A DNA stretch of 64,000 nt, taken from contig NZ_WRXO01000005.1 of the NCBI RefSeq assembly GCF_009758125.1, positions 62,001-126,000 of the forward strand. The letters run 5' to 3'. Below, piece by piece: positions 23,653 to 31,377 of the stretch. Position numbers and translations under genes: made by a program. Positions within the stretch are counted from its first letter, which is position 1, and every line of letters starts with the position of its first letter. The stretch is from Chitinophaga oryziterrae (lineage in GTDB: Bacteria > Bacteroidota > Bacteroidia > Chitinophagales > Chitinophagaceae). The notes beneath the pieces were generated by a model. That model worked only from the letters and a program-made list of their open reading frames with translations, did not search any database and was not told the DNA's origin.

Positions 23653-24891
23653 TTATTTATCCGCGTAATAGTAAATAGTATTGGAATTCTTCTCGTCGAA
23701 CAGTTCCTGAGCTTCCCTGTGCAGGTCTTCTGTAGTGATAGCTTCGTAGTTGCTGAACTCTTTATTCATGAGTTCTGCATCTCCCATCAGTTCATAAAAA
23801 GCGAGGTTGTTGGCGCGGTTCAGCAGTTCCATATCTTCAAAGGCCAGCATGCTTTCCACGCGGTTCTTTACCTTTTGCAGTTCTCTTTCCGGAATAATTT
23901 CCTGTTGTATTTTATCGATCTCTATCTGCACCGCTTTTTCTGCATCCTTCATCTTTACACCTTTCACCAGCTTGCCTTCTATGGTCAGCAGACCGGCGTC
24001 CAGGGTACCAAAGTGATAACAGTCGATGTTGCTGAATAGTTTCTTTTCTTTTACCAGCACCTGGTTCAGACGGGAAGAAGCGCCACCGCCCAGTATGTCT
24101 GATATCAGATCTACTGCATAGTATTGTTTTTCCACACGGCCGGGCATGTGATAACATTTGTACAGCGCATCCAGCGGTACACTGGCTTTTACTTCCAGTT
24201 TATGAGCGGCGGTCTGTTTGGGTTCTACGGGCAATTTGCGCGGGACCTTTTCTCCGGATGGAATATCCCCGAACCATTTTTCTGTCAGTGTTTTTACCTG
24301 TTCCAGTGTTACATGTCCTCCTACTACGAGGATAGCATTTACCGGGCGGTAATATTTGAAGAAAAATGCTTTCACATCTTCCAGTTTGGCATCTTCAATA
24401 TGCGACAGCTCTTTACCGATAGTCATCCATTTGTAGGGATGGGTAGAGTATGCCAGGTCGCGCATTTTATGCCATACATCGCCGTAGGGCTTGTTGATGT
24501 AATGTTCCTTGAATTCTTCACTTACCACTTTACGCTGTACGTCCAGGCTTTTTTCATCAAAAGCAAGCGACAGCATGCGGTCGCTTTCCAGCCAGAAGGC
24601 CGTTTCAATATTTTCTGCCGGAAGAGTTATGTAATAGTTGGTAAGATCGCTGGTAGTAAAGGCATTGTTTTCGCCACCTGCCATCTGTAGCGGCTCATCG
24701 TAGTCCGGGATGTTAATGGAACCACCAAACATCAGGTGTTCGAACAAATGCGCAAATCCGGTCTTTTTAGGGTCTTCATCCCTTGCTCCCACATCATACA
24801 TCACGTTTAGCACAGCCATTGGAGTGGTGTGATCTTCATGCACAATTACGCGAAGGCCGTTTGCCAGGGTGAATTTATTGTAATGAATCAT
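23653..24891 (-). CDS. M16-family zinc metallopeptidase (catalytic subunit)
   Basis: 412 residues with the inverted zinc motif His48-Leu-Phe-Glu-His52 (GFAHLFEHLMFGG) and the third ligand glutamate about 76 residues on, in VVSEEFKEH. The second half contains ILGGGASSRLNQVLVKEKKL. It should degrade short peptides inside a closed chamber, together with the inactive partner encoded immediately downstream. The division of labour (zinc motif on one subunit, Arg/Tyr motif on the other) parallels mitochondrial processing peptidase and known bacterial two-subunit M16 enzymes. No signal peptide. Confidence 0.93.
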   Translation of the reverse strand: MIHYNKFTLANGLRVIVHEDHTTPMAVLNVMYDVGARDEDPKKTGFAHLFEHLMFGGSINIPDYDEPLQMAGGENNAFTTSDLTNYYITLPAENIETAFWLESDRMLSLAFDEKSLDVQRKVVSEEFKEHYINKPYGDVWHKMRDLAYSTHPYKWMTIGKELSHIEDAKLEDVKAFFFKYYRPVNAILVVGGHVTLEQVKTLTEKWFGDIPSGEKVPRKLPVEPKQTAAHKLEVKASVPLDALYKCYHMPGRVEKQYYAVDLISDILGGGASSRLNQVLVKEKKLFSNIDCYHFGTLDAGLLTIEGKLVKGVKMKDAEKAVQIEIDKIQQEIIPERELQKVKNRVESMLAFEDMELLNRANNLAFYELMGDAELMNKEFSNYEAITTEDLHREAQELFDEKNSNTIYYYADK

Positions 24892-24980
24892 ATTCCTCTT
24901 TTCCTGTTTATGAGAATTGCAAGTTATTAAAACTAAGGGAGAATGGGCGAAAAGGAAATAGAAGGATAATTATGAGACTA

Positions 24981-25883
24981 TTATTTTTCGAGGAAGATCT
25001 CTTTTTCGTTGTAATTGATCGTGATGGTACGGAACTGTTTCCATACAAAATAACCGATGGAACCGGCCACTTCATACATGGAACCGGCATCGTTCACATC
25101 CTTGGAATAGCTTGCCGGTACTTGTTCTACACGGTATGCACCCATTGCCAGGAAAGGAACGGTGACGTTTGTATAGGTAAGTATTTTAAAGAGGTCCTGT
25201 ACCTTGTCCGTATTCAAAACAGGTAAGGCGGTATTGAGGTGGTATTTCTCTACGTAGGGATAGTTGAAGAGGATACCGTATTCTCCACCGGAAATAAAGT
25301 GGAAGCGGCTGCCCAGCGTAGTGCCATCGGGCAGAGAGATCATGGCTTCTATGGCCGGGGTCTTGAAATTAAGGGCCATTGGCATGCGTTTACCTTTTAC
25401 CTCTGCCGGTGTTTTGCCTGCACGGTATAAGAGTAACTGCTGATGTTCGTAATCGATGGTTACCACAAAAGCCTTTAACAGGTCCACGCCTAAGATCCCG
25501 TCTATAGGAACAGGACTATCGCGGAACTGTAGCTTTTCCAGGTAAACCTTTACAAAAGGGATCCTGGTTTTGGAGAGGTATAATAAGCTGATGGTAGAGG
25601 TAGGGACCCTGATCACCACATCGTCCGTACCGCTCATGCCCGATGTTTCCGTACTTTCCAGTTTCAGTGTTTTGGCTGTTTCCTGGCTAAGGGTGGTAAT
25701 TTCTGCACCGGTATCAAAAATAAAGTGAAGGGTATCTATAGAGGAGGTGACGGTTGCGGGAATGATCAAATACCTGTCGTATATACGAAAAGGCAGTGTT
25801 GCCACCACTTTTGAGTTGGTGACTTCCTGTGCAGATACGAGTGCCGGCAGGCAGATTAATATAAAAGCAAGGTATTTTTTCAC
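24981..25883 (-). CDS. Retropepsin-like aspartyl protease, single catalytic Asp
   Basis: 300 residues with a signal peptide (MKKYLAFILICLPALVSAQ). The first lobe has a complete active-site motif, IFDTGAEITTLS with Asp57. In the second lobe the matching strand reads FHFISGGEYGIL, so the second DTG is lost; the neighbouring paralogue keeps it. The protein may therefore work as a homodimer or be inactive. The start is a GTG at 25883, chosen because it gives an exact signal peptide; the longer frame begins with TTG. It lies 45 bases downstream of the two-motif paralogue. Confidence 0.83.
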   Translation of the reverse strand: MKKYLAFILICLPALVSAQEVTNSKVVATLPFRIYDRYLIIPATVTSSIDTLHFIFDTGAEITTLSQETAKTLKLESTETSGMSGTDDVVIRVPTSTISLLYLSKTRIPFVKVYLEKLQFRDSPVPIDGILGVDLLKAFVVTIDYEHQQLLLYRAGKTPAEVKGKRMPMALNFKTPAIEAMISLPDGTTLGSRFHFISGGEYGILFNYPYVEKYHLNTALPVLNTDKVQDLFKILTYTNVTVPFLAMGAYRVEQVPASYSKDVNDAGSMYEVAGSIGYFVWKQFRTITINYNEKEIFLEK

Positions 25884-25928
25884 ATTACAGATCAAACGAA
25901 AGAAAGTGCAATGTATTATTTCACCCGG

Positions 25929-27155
25929 CTATAATATGCTTTTGATCTGTATTTTTTTTAAGAGCAGTTCTTTATCGCGCATTATCAATATGGTAGGCCG
26001 CGTGCCTATATTTTTAAGCAGATCACGATAAAGCTGCAGGTTAGAGCTGATATTATTGTTGATGGCGATGATCTTATCCCCCTTTTTGAACCCTGCTTTT
26101 TCAGCCGGAGAACCTTTGATGATATCAGTTATTTCAACCTGTCCGTCTATCAGATAAATAATCAGTCCGGTATAAGAATAATCGAACGGGTCCCGGTAAT
26201 GGGTGTTCGGCATCATGTAAATTTCCTTTTTACCATAGTTGATAATCAGGTTAAAACGACGCAGGAGATCATTTCCCACCATTCCTCCCAGGAAAGGGTA
26301 AGCGGTAATATTGCTGACATCATCAAACAGGTAAACGGGCACATTACGGAAGGCGAAGTTGCCTAGTTTGAACTCCTGTATAGTGGTGATATCCATGTTC
26401 ATCTTCCCTCCCAGCCCCTGGGCTTCCGTCTGGATCACTTTCCGCTGCTTTTTACGGGAAGATAATATAGCGCTGTCCTGTACAAACTGTTTGGAGAGCA
26501 GCAGGCACATACCGGCCCCGGTATCAAAATAATAGCGGTTGTTCCCCTGGGCTTTGCCGTTGCGGAGTTCCGCGCTGACAATAGGGATTAAAGTAAGGGA
26601 AGGGTGCAGCAACTGGCCGCCTTTGGGATAGTTGAAGTTGCCCCTGGTATAGATAGCGATTGTTTCTGTATCGTAATCTATCTGTACAATATAGCGGCTC
26701 AGGATACTGTAACCCATGATGCCGTCTACCTGAAGGCCGTATACCTGGCTAATCAGCTCGTAGTCGTTGATGTGGAAGTTGAGACTGTCTACTTCCAGTC
26801 CGGGCATTTGCAGGGTATGGTTCATGGCAAAGGCCACCTTCTTGGAGCCGCCGACCCCGCGAACGATCTTATCCGTGGGGATCAGCGGGATGCCCAGGCG
26901 TAAACAGGTATTGGTATCCAGGGATATACCGGCGCTGCCGGTATCCAGGATAAACTGGAGAGTATCAGGATATCCTTTTAACTGAGCCTGGATAACCACA
27001 ACCCCACCGTAATACTGGTGAAAAGGGAAGCGTGTAATTAACACACCTTCGGTAGTGGCTGCTTTTGAATGTAAGGCTTGTGCAGTTGCTACGTGGAATG
27101 AGGCGATGGCCAATAAGAATAACCAACAGTGCTTTAACAGTGTTGCTTTTTGCAT
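25929..27155 (-). CDS. Two-lobed aspartyl protease with C-terminal PDZ domain
   Basis: 408 residues, exported (signal peptide ending HVATAQ). Two catalytic triplets are present in one chain: Asp71 in FILDTGSAGIS and Asp211 in YYFDTGAGMCLL, so it could form a pepsin-like site by itself. Residues about 330-395 are a PDZ domain (QVEITDIIKGSPAEKAGFKKGDKIIAINN), likely to bind C-terminal or exposed hydrophobic peptides. Predicted periplasmic protease of the aspartyl_protease_2 type; substrate unknown. It forms an apparent tandem duplication with the downstream gene. Confidence 0.9.
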   Translation of the reverse strand: MQKATLLKHCWLFLLAIASFHVATAQALHSKAATTEGVLITRFPFHQYYGGVVVIQAQLKGYPDTLQFILDTGSAGISLDTNTCLRLGIPLIPTDKIVRGVGGSKKVAFAMNHTLQMPGLEVDSLNFHINDYELISQVYGLQVDGIMGYSILSRYIVQIDYDTETIAIYTRGNFNYPKGGQLLHPSLTLIPIVSAELRNGKAQGNNRYYFDTGAGMCLLLSKQFVQDSAILSSRKKQRKVIQTEAQGLGGKMNMDITTIQEFKLGNFAFRNVPVYLFDDVSNITAYPFLGGMVGNDLLRRFNLIINYGKKEIYMMPNTHYRDPFDYSYTGLIIYLIDGQVEITDIIKGSPAEKAGFKKGDKIIAINNNISSNLQLYRDLLKNIGTRPTILIMRDKELLLKKIQIKSIL

Positions 27156-27221
27156 ACGTGTAAATAGGTCGATCTAAAATTAACATTAAAAATGCAGGGT
27201 ATAGTGGATTTTGTTTTTTGC

Positions 27222-27229
27222 TACCTTTG
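27222..27229 (+). promoter_or_regulatory. -7 element of mqnC, leaderless spacing
   Basis: TACCTTTG, exact consensus, 6 bases before the mqnC ATG at 27236, so the transcript should start at or beside the start codon. No clear -33 element. Confidence 0.65.
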
Positions 27230-27235
27230 TTTATC

Positions 27236-28360
27236 ATGGAACTGAAAGAACTATATAGCAAAGCACTGAACTTTGAGTGGCTATCACCGGAAGAAGGGAT
27301 ATATCTGTTTGAAAAAGCTCCACTTACAGAGCTGATGCATATTGCAGATGAGTTGCGCAAGCAGCAGGTGCCACATGGAAAAGTTACCTGGCAGATAGAC
27401 CGTAACGTGAATACCACGAACGTCTGTACGGCCAATTGTAAATTCTGCAACTTCTACCGTGTCCCGGGACATGGAGAAGCATACATTACCACTATTGACG
27501 AATACAAGCGGAAAATAGATGAGACGCTGAAGTTCGGAGGAGACCAGTTGTTGTTACAGGGAGGTCATCATCCGGACCTTGGTCTTAAATTTTATGTGGA
27601 CACTTTCAGGACACTGAAAGAACTGTACCCAACTCTTAAACTGCATACGCTGGGGCCCCCGGAAGTAGCGCATATCACCAAACTGGAAAAGAGTACCCAT
27701 ATTGAAGTGCTGCAGGCGCTGAAGGATGCCGGTATGAACAGCTTGCCCGGCGCCGGTGCGGAAATACTGAACGACCGTGTACGCCGGCTGATCTCCAAAG
27801 GTAAGTGTGGCGCACAGGAATGGCTGGATGTAATGCGGGCGGCACATAAGCTGAATATCGCCTCTTCTGCCACCATGATGTTTGGTCACGTGGAAACCCT
27901 GATGGAGCGTTTTGAACACTTCGCTGCCATCCGCCAGGTGCAGAGCGAGAAACCGGAAGGTCATTACGGGTTCACTGCCTTTATCCCCTGGACGTTCCAG
28001 GATGTGGATACATTGCTGTCCCGTATCCGTGGGGTGCATAACATGACTACTTCAGAAGAATATATCCGTATGATCGCGATGAGCCGTATCATGCTGCCTA
28101 ATATCAAGAATATCCAGGCATCCTGGTTAACAGTGGGTAAACAGGTAGCGCAGATCTGTCTCCGTGCAGGTGCGAATGACTTTGGATCTATCATGATCGA
28201 GGAGAATGTGGTAAGTGCGGCAGGTGCCCCTCACCGTTTCACCTATCGCTCTATGCAGGAAGCAATCAGAGAAGCTGGTTTTGAACCACAATTGCGCACA
28301 CAGTTGTACGAATTCCGTGAGATTCCGGCAGGCATACAGGAACAGGTAATTGACTATTGA
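27236..28360 (+). CDS. mqnC: Cyclic dehypoxanthinyl futalosine synthase
   Basis: 374 residues, radical-SAM enzyme of the futalosine menaquinone pathway. The cluster motif is Cys64-x3-Cys68-x2-Cys71 in TNVCTANCKFCNFYRVPGH. LLQGGHHPDLGLKFY, SLPGAGAEILNDRVR, ASSATMMFGHVE and the C-terminal SIMIEENVVSAAGAPH fit MqnC better than its paralogue MqnE. It cyclises dehypoxanthinyl futalosine in the cytoplasm. The gene is alone here with its own promoter and terminator, so other mqn genes are elsewhere. The longer TTG frame (27218) would start upstream of the -7 element. Confidence 0.94.
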   Translation: MELKELYSKALNFEWLSPEEGIYLFEKAPLTELMHIADELRKQQVPHGKVTWQIDRNVNTTNVCTANCKFCNFYRVPGHGEAYITTIDEYKRKIDETLKFGGDQLLLQGGHHPDLGLKFYVDTFRTLKELYPTLKLHTLGPPEVAHITKLEKSTHIEVLQALKDAGMNSLPGAGAEILNDRVRRLISKGKCGAQEWLDVMRAAHKLNIASSATMMFGHVETLMERFEHFAAIRQVQSEKPEGHYGFTAFIPWTFQDVDTLLSRIRGVHNMTTSEEYIRMIAMSRIMLPNIKNIQASWLTVGKQVAQICLRAGANDFGSIMIEENVVSAAGAPHRFTYRSMQEAIREAGFEPQLRTQLYEFREIPAGIQEQVIDY

Positions 28361-28376
28361 TATCATAACTTTCCGG

Positions 28377-28409
28377 CGGGCTGCAGCACAACGTTGCAGC
28401 CCGTTTTTT
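28377..28409 (+). terminator. Terminator after mqnC
   Basis: Nine-base stem CGGGCTGCA/TGCAGCCCG with a 9-base loop, followed by six T residues. Confidence 0.85.
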
Positions 28410-28508
28410 ATTGTATACCATTGATCCTCAAAGAAATGTTAATTCCTCCCCCGCTCATGTAACTCTTCCCGGTTTTCTTCGTCTAAAGAATAGTTAAACG
28501 GAGGGTAT

Positions 28509-29129
28509 ATGAAAAAGTCAGGGTTATTTATAATGGCAATCTGCCTGCTATCAATGGCTGCGTGTAAAAGCACCAGGCTCACTTCATCCTGGAAAACACC
28601 GAACGCCAAATTACAGCCGGATAAAAAGATTATGGTGGTTGCGCTGGTGCCTAAGCAGGAGCGTAAACTACGTATTTTAATGGAAGACAATCTCGTATCC
28701 GAACTAAAGAAAGAGGGGTATAATGCAGTATCTGCCTTTGCCACTTATGGTCCGGACAATGCGATGAGTGGAAAGGACGATGAAAAGGCCGCACTGCAGA
28801 AATACCGGAACAGCGATGTTGCCCAGGTAATGACAGTAGCGATGGTGGATAAATCCCGGCAGAGAAATTATGTGCCGGGCTATGGTTATCCATATTATGG
28901 AATGCCTTATTACAGAGGATGGTATGGAGGAATGTATGGTCCGGGTTACTACCAGGTAAATATAAGATACCAGTGGGAAGCCAATCTGTACGATCTGAAT
29001 GAAAAGAAATTGCTGTACAATGCGGAGAGCGATTCTGTTGATCCGCCAACAGCTTACAGACAGGCATACCTGTATGCCCGTCAGATCGTAAAGGACCTGC
29101 AGAAGCAACAGCTGATCGCAAAGAGTTAG
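28509..29129 (+). CDS. DUF4136-like lipoprotein
   Basis: 206 residues. A lipoprotein signal ends at Cys19 (LLSMAACKST). The mature protein begins STRLTSSWKTPNAKLQPDKKIMVVAL and has a central aromatic/glycine segment (VPGYGYPYYGMPYYRGWYGGMYGPGYYQ, residues about 117-145) that looks like a flexible surface loop; the ends resemble DUF4136 envelope proteins. Role unknown. Unusually for this window a strong Shine-Dalgarno (GGAGGG) lies 5 bases before the ATG. Confidence 0.8.
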   Translation: MKKSGLFIMAICLLSMAACKSTRLTSSWKTPNAKLQPDKKIMVVALVPKQERKLRILMEDNLVSELKKEGYNAVSAFATYGPDNAMSGKDDEKAALQKYRNSDVAQVMTVAMVDKSRQRNYVPGYGYPYYGMPYYRGWYGGMYGPGYYQVNIRYQWEANLYDLNEKKLLYNAESDSVDPPTAYRQAYLYARQIVKDLQKQQLIAKS

Positions 29130-29137
29130 TATTTTGT

Positions 29138-29145
29138 TATTTTTG
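29138..29145 (+). promoter_or_regulatory. Possible -7 element just before terminator arm
   Basis: TATTTTTG matches TAnnTTTG exactly. A transcript begun here would start inside the left arm of the terminator at 29146 and so escape it, allowing expression of the acetyltransferase. No convincing -33 element. Confidence 0.4.
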
Positions 29146-29186
29146 AGGTTTGATGTTTGCTGAAAGGCGGCATCAAACCTTTTTTT
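29146..29186 (+). terminator. Terminator directly abutting next start codon
   Basis: Ten-base stem AGGTTTGATG (29146-29155) with CATCAAACCT (29171-29180) and a run of seven T residues ending at 29186; the acetyltransferase ATG is at 29187. Confidence 0.85.
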
Positions 29187-29729
29187 ATGCTGAACCTACC
29201 CGTTAATGATTCGATTTCCCTCAGGCAGTTACAACCTGAAGATGCGCCTGCTCTCTACGCGCAGATTGATCTGTCCCGCAAAACATTGCGGCGCTTTCTG
29301 CCATGGGTAGATTATAACACCAACGAAGAACATTCTCTCCGCTTTATAGAAATGATGCTGCGTAAGGCAGAAGATCAGGATGCCATTGCCATGGGGATGT
29401 GGTATGAAGAGCAGTTATGCGGGGTAATAGACCTGCACAGCTGGGACCATATGTTACAGAAAGTAGAAGTGGGCTACTGGATAGCGGAGAAGTTTCAGGG
29501 GAAAGGGATTGCAGTGGCCTGTTGCCGGGAGCTGATCAACTTTGCCTTTGAATCATTAAAACTGAATAAGGTAGAGATCCATTTTGCTTTGCAGAATGAG
29601 CGCAGCGCCAGGATCCCTATCAAACTGGGATTTGCGAAGGAAGGCGTGTTACGCCACCATGCCAAATTGCACGGGCAATATGTTGACATGGTGGTAATGG
29701 GTGTGTTGAGAGAGGACTGGAAATATTAA
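29187..29729 (+). CDS. RimL-like GNAT acetyltransferase
   Basis: 180 residues: LPVNDSISLRQLQPEDAPALYAQIDLSRKTLRRFLPWVD at the start, VGYWIAEKFQGKGIAVACCRELINFAF with the acetyl-CoA loop (QGKGIA), and LNKVEIHFALQNERSARIPIKLGFAKEGVLRHH at the C-terminus are typical of ribosomal-protein serine acetyltransferase-like GNATs. Substrate unknown. I take ATG 29187 as start; the earlier in-frame codon at 29157 lies within the terminator loop. The stop is 4 bases past the convergent isomerase stop, so the two genes overlap slightly. Confidence 0.87.
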   Translation: MLNLPVNDSISLRQLQPEDAPALYAQIDLSRKTLRRFLPWVDYNTNEEHSLRFIEMMLRKAEDQDAIAMGMWYEEQLCGVIDLHSWDHMLQKVEVGYWIAEKFQGKGIAVACCRELINFAFESLKLNKVEIHFALQNERSARIPIKLGFAKEGVLRHHAKLHGQYVDMVVMGVLREDWKY

Positions 29730-30619
29730 ATATCACAGATTTCCACGCCTTGTTTCAGGGAAGCCAGCTTGTCTGCACGTTTAGGTACAAACTCCTGTGC
29801 CACAAAACCTTTGAAGCCGGTTTCATGGATGGCCTTCATGATAGCCGGATAATATAATTCCTGTGTTTCGTCTATTTCATTACGGCCAGGTACGCCACCA
29901 GTGTGATAGTGAGCGAAATACTGGTGATTGTTACGGATGGTACGGATTACATCTCCTTCCATGATCTGCATGTGGTAAATGTCGTACAGCAGCTTAAATC
30001 TGTCGGAATCAATCGCTTTGCATAAATCTACCCCCCAGGAAGTATGATCACATTGGTAATCAGGGTGATTCACCTTGCTGTTCAGCAGTTCCATTACAAT
30101 GGTCACATTCTTCTTCTCTGCATAATCCATGATGCGTTTCAGGCCTCTGGCGCTGTTCTTAAGCCCCAGTTCATCATCTAATCCGTCCCGGTTACCGGAA
30201 AAGCAGATCAGGTGCGGGAATCCGGCTTTAGACGTTTCATCTATCAGATATTGATAATAAGTTACCAACTGATCATGATGCTCTACGCGGTTCCACCCTT
30301 TGGTAATACCCCAGTCTTTGTTGATGGACGCTACCATAGCGCAGGTAAGGTCGTACTTTTTGGCGGTGGCAAAGTCTTTTGGATCAAGAAGGTCTATAGA
30401 CTGAAGGCCGATACGGTTGGCCGCTTTGCAGAGATCTTCCAGGGGAATATCGTTGTAGCACCAGGCGCAGACAGAATGGTTAATCTGTCCTTTCAGCTTT
30501 TCTTCTACGGCCGTTTCATGGGCCATAACGCGGTTAGTGAGAGAGGCCAGTGACGTGGAAGCAAATGCCATAGCAGCGGCTTTCTTAATCATATCGCGGC
30601 GGGAATTTTCGTTAGACAT
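29726..30619 (-). CDS. Hydroxypyruvate isomerase-like TIM-barrel protein
   Basis: 297 residues of the AP-endonuclease-2/sugar isomerase fold. N-terminal SRRDMIKKAAAMAFASTSLASL resembles a twin-arginine signal with one unusual position, so export is possible. Barrel motifs match Hyi: GLQSIDLLDPKDF, VTIVMELLNSKVNHPDYQCDHTSWG (metal-binding Glu and His), LLYDIYHMQIMEGDVIRTI and AQEFVP with the second Glu. Expected activity is isomerisation of hydroxypyruvate or a related ketose; unproved. Single gene; followed on the other strand by the acetyltransferase end. Confidence 0.87.
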   Translation of the reverse strand: MSNENSRRDMIKKAAAMAFASTSLASLTNRVMAHETAVEEKLKGQINHSVCAWCYNDIPLEDLCKAANRIGLQSIDLLDPKDFATAKKYDLTCAMVASINKDWGITKGWNRVEHHDQLVTYYQYLIDETSKAGFPHLICFSGNRDGLDDELGLKNSARGLKRIMDYAEKKNVTIVMELLNSKVNHPDYQCDHTSWGVDLCKAIDSDRFKLLYDIYHMQIMEGDVIRTIRNNHQYFAHYHTGGVPGRNEIDETQELYYPAIMKAIHETGFKGFVAQEFVPKRADKLASLKQGVEICDI

Positions 30620-30893
30620 GTTAATTGATTTAATACTCTATACGTGAAACTACGCATTTTAATTTTCCGTACATCCGTCTTCTTAAATACTACGTAACTT
30701 TATTATACACTACAACGTTCAATAATTATAGGATTTACGAATACACGGAAAAAAGTCAGCATTTTTTAACAGCCTGTAGTACAGATAATTACTTTAAGAG
30801 TAAGCGCCAACATCTCTTCGTAAGCCCCCGGTCATTGAATTTGGTAAGCTATTTGATTATATTATACTATAACATTTAAAGCGGAGGTTGAAA

Positions 30894-31214
30894 ATGGAAA
30901 GAAAATTTACTCCAGCCTTGTGGGCATGTGTTTTAATGGACCTGCTGGGATGTGCCAGCTACGCAGTACCGGTTTTAGGGGAAGCCAGCGATGTAATATG
31001 GGCACCTATATCAGCCATCATATTTTACAGGATGTTTGGAGGAAGTATAGGAGCTTTCGGAGGAGTGTTCAACTTTATAGAGGAACTGTTTCCCGGCCTG
31101 GATTTTATTCCCACATTTACTATCAGCTGGGTAGTGAGAAGGGTCACACAAAGCATCCGGGATGGTAAAACAGCGAAACAAAAAGTTCAGCGTTATAAAG
31201 TAGCCGGACTATAA
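30894..31214 (+). CDS. Small membrane protein of unknown function
   Basis: 106 residues, not recognised by name. Two hydrophobic segments (about 7-33 and 35-60, the second rich in Gly) and a basic C-terminal tail (VVRRVTQSIRDGKTAKQKVQRYK), so probably an inner-membrane protein with the tail in the cytoplasm. A Shine-Dalgarno (GGAGG) lies 6 bases before the ATG at 30894; the longer frame starting with TTG at 30888 is less likely. It ends about 90 bases before a bidirectional terminator. Confidence 0.7.
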   Translation: MERKFTPALWACVLMDLLGCASYAVPVLGEASDVIWAPISAIIFYRMFGGSIGAFGGVFNFIEELFPGLDFIPTFTISWVVRRVTQSIRDGKTAKQKVQRYKVAGL

Positions 31215-31305
31215 AAATACCAAGATTGTAAGGTTTCAAAGCTGAAGGTAAGATGGAGGAGGTGCGCCTGCTCCTTTGTTATCCTTTCAATCTTTCAAGA
31301 AAATT

Positions 31306-31344
31306 AAAGGGGCTGTATCAGATCTGATACAGCCCCTTTTTATT
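31306..31344. terminator. Bidirectional terminator
   Basis: Perfect 15-bp arms (31306-31320, 31325-31339) around GATC, so the whole element is palindromic; A/T runs flank both sides. It serves the small membrane protein gene and the convergent beta-barrel gene. Confidence 0.85.
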
Positions 31345-31377
31345 GGGTTCTTTTATGTGGAGAAAGACCTTTAATTA

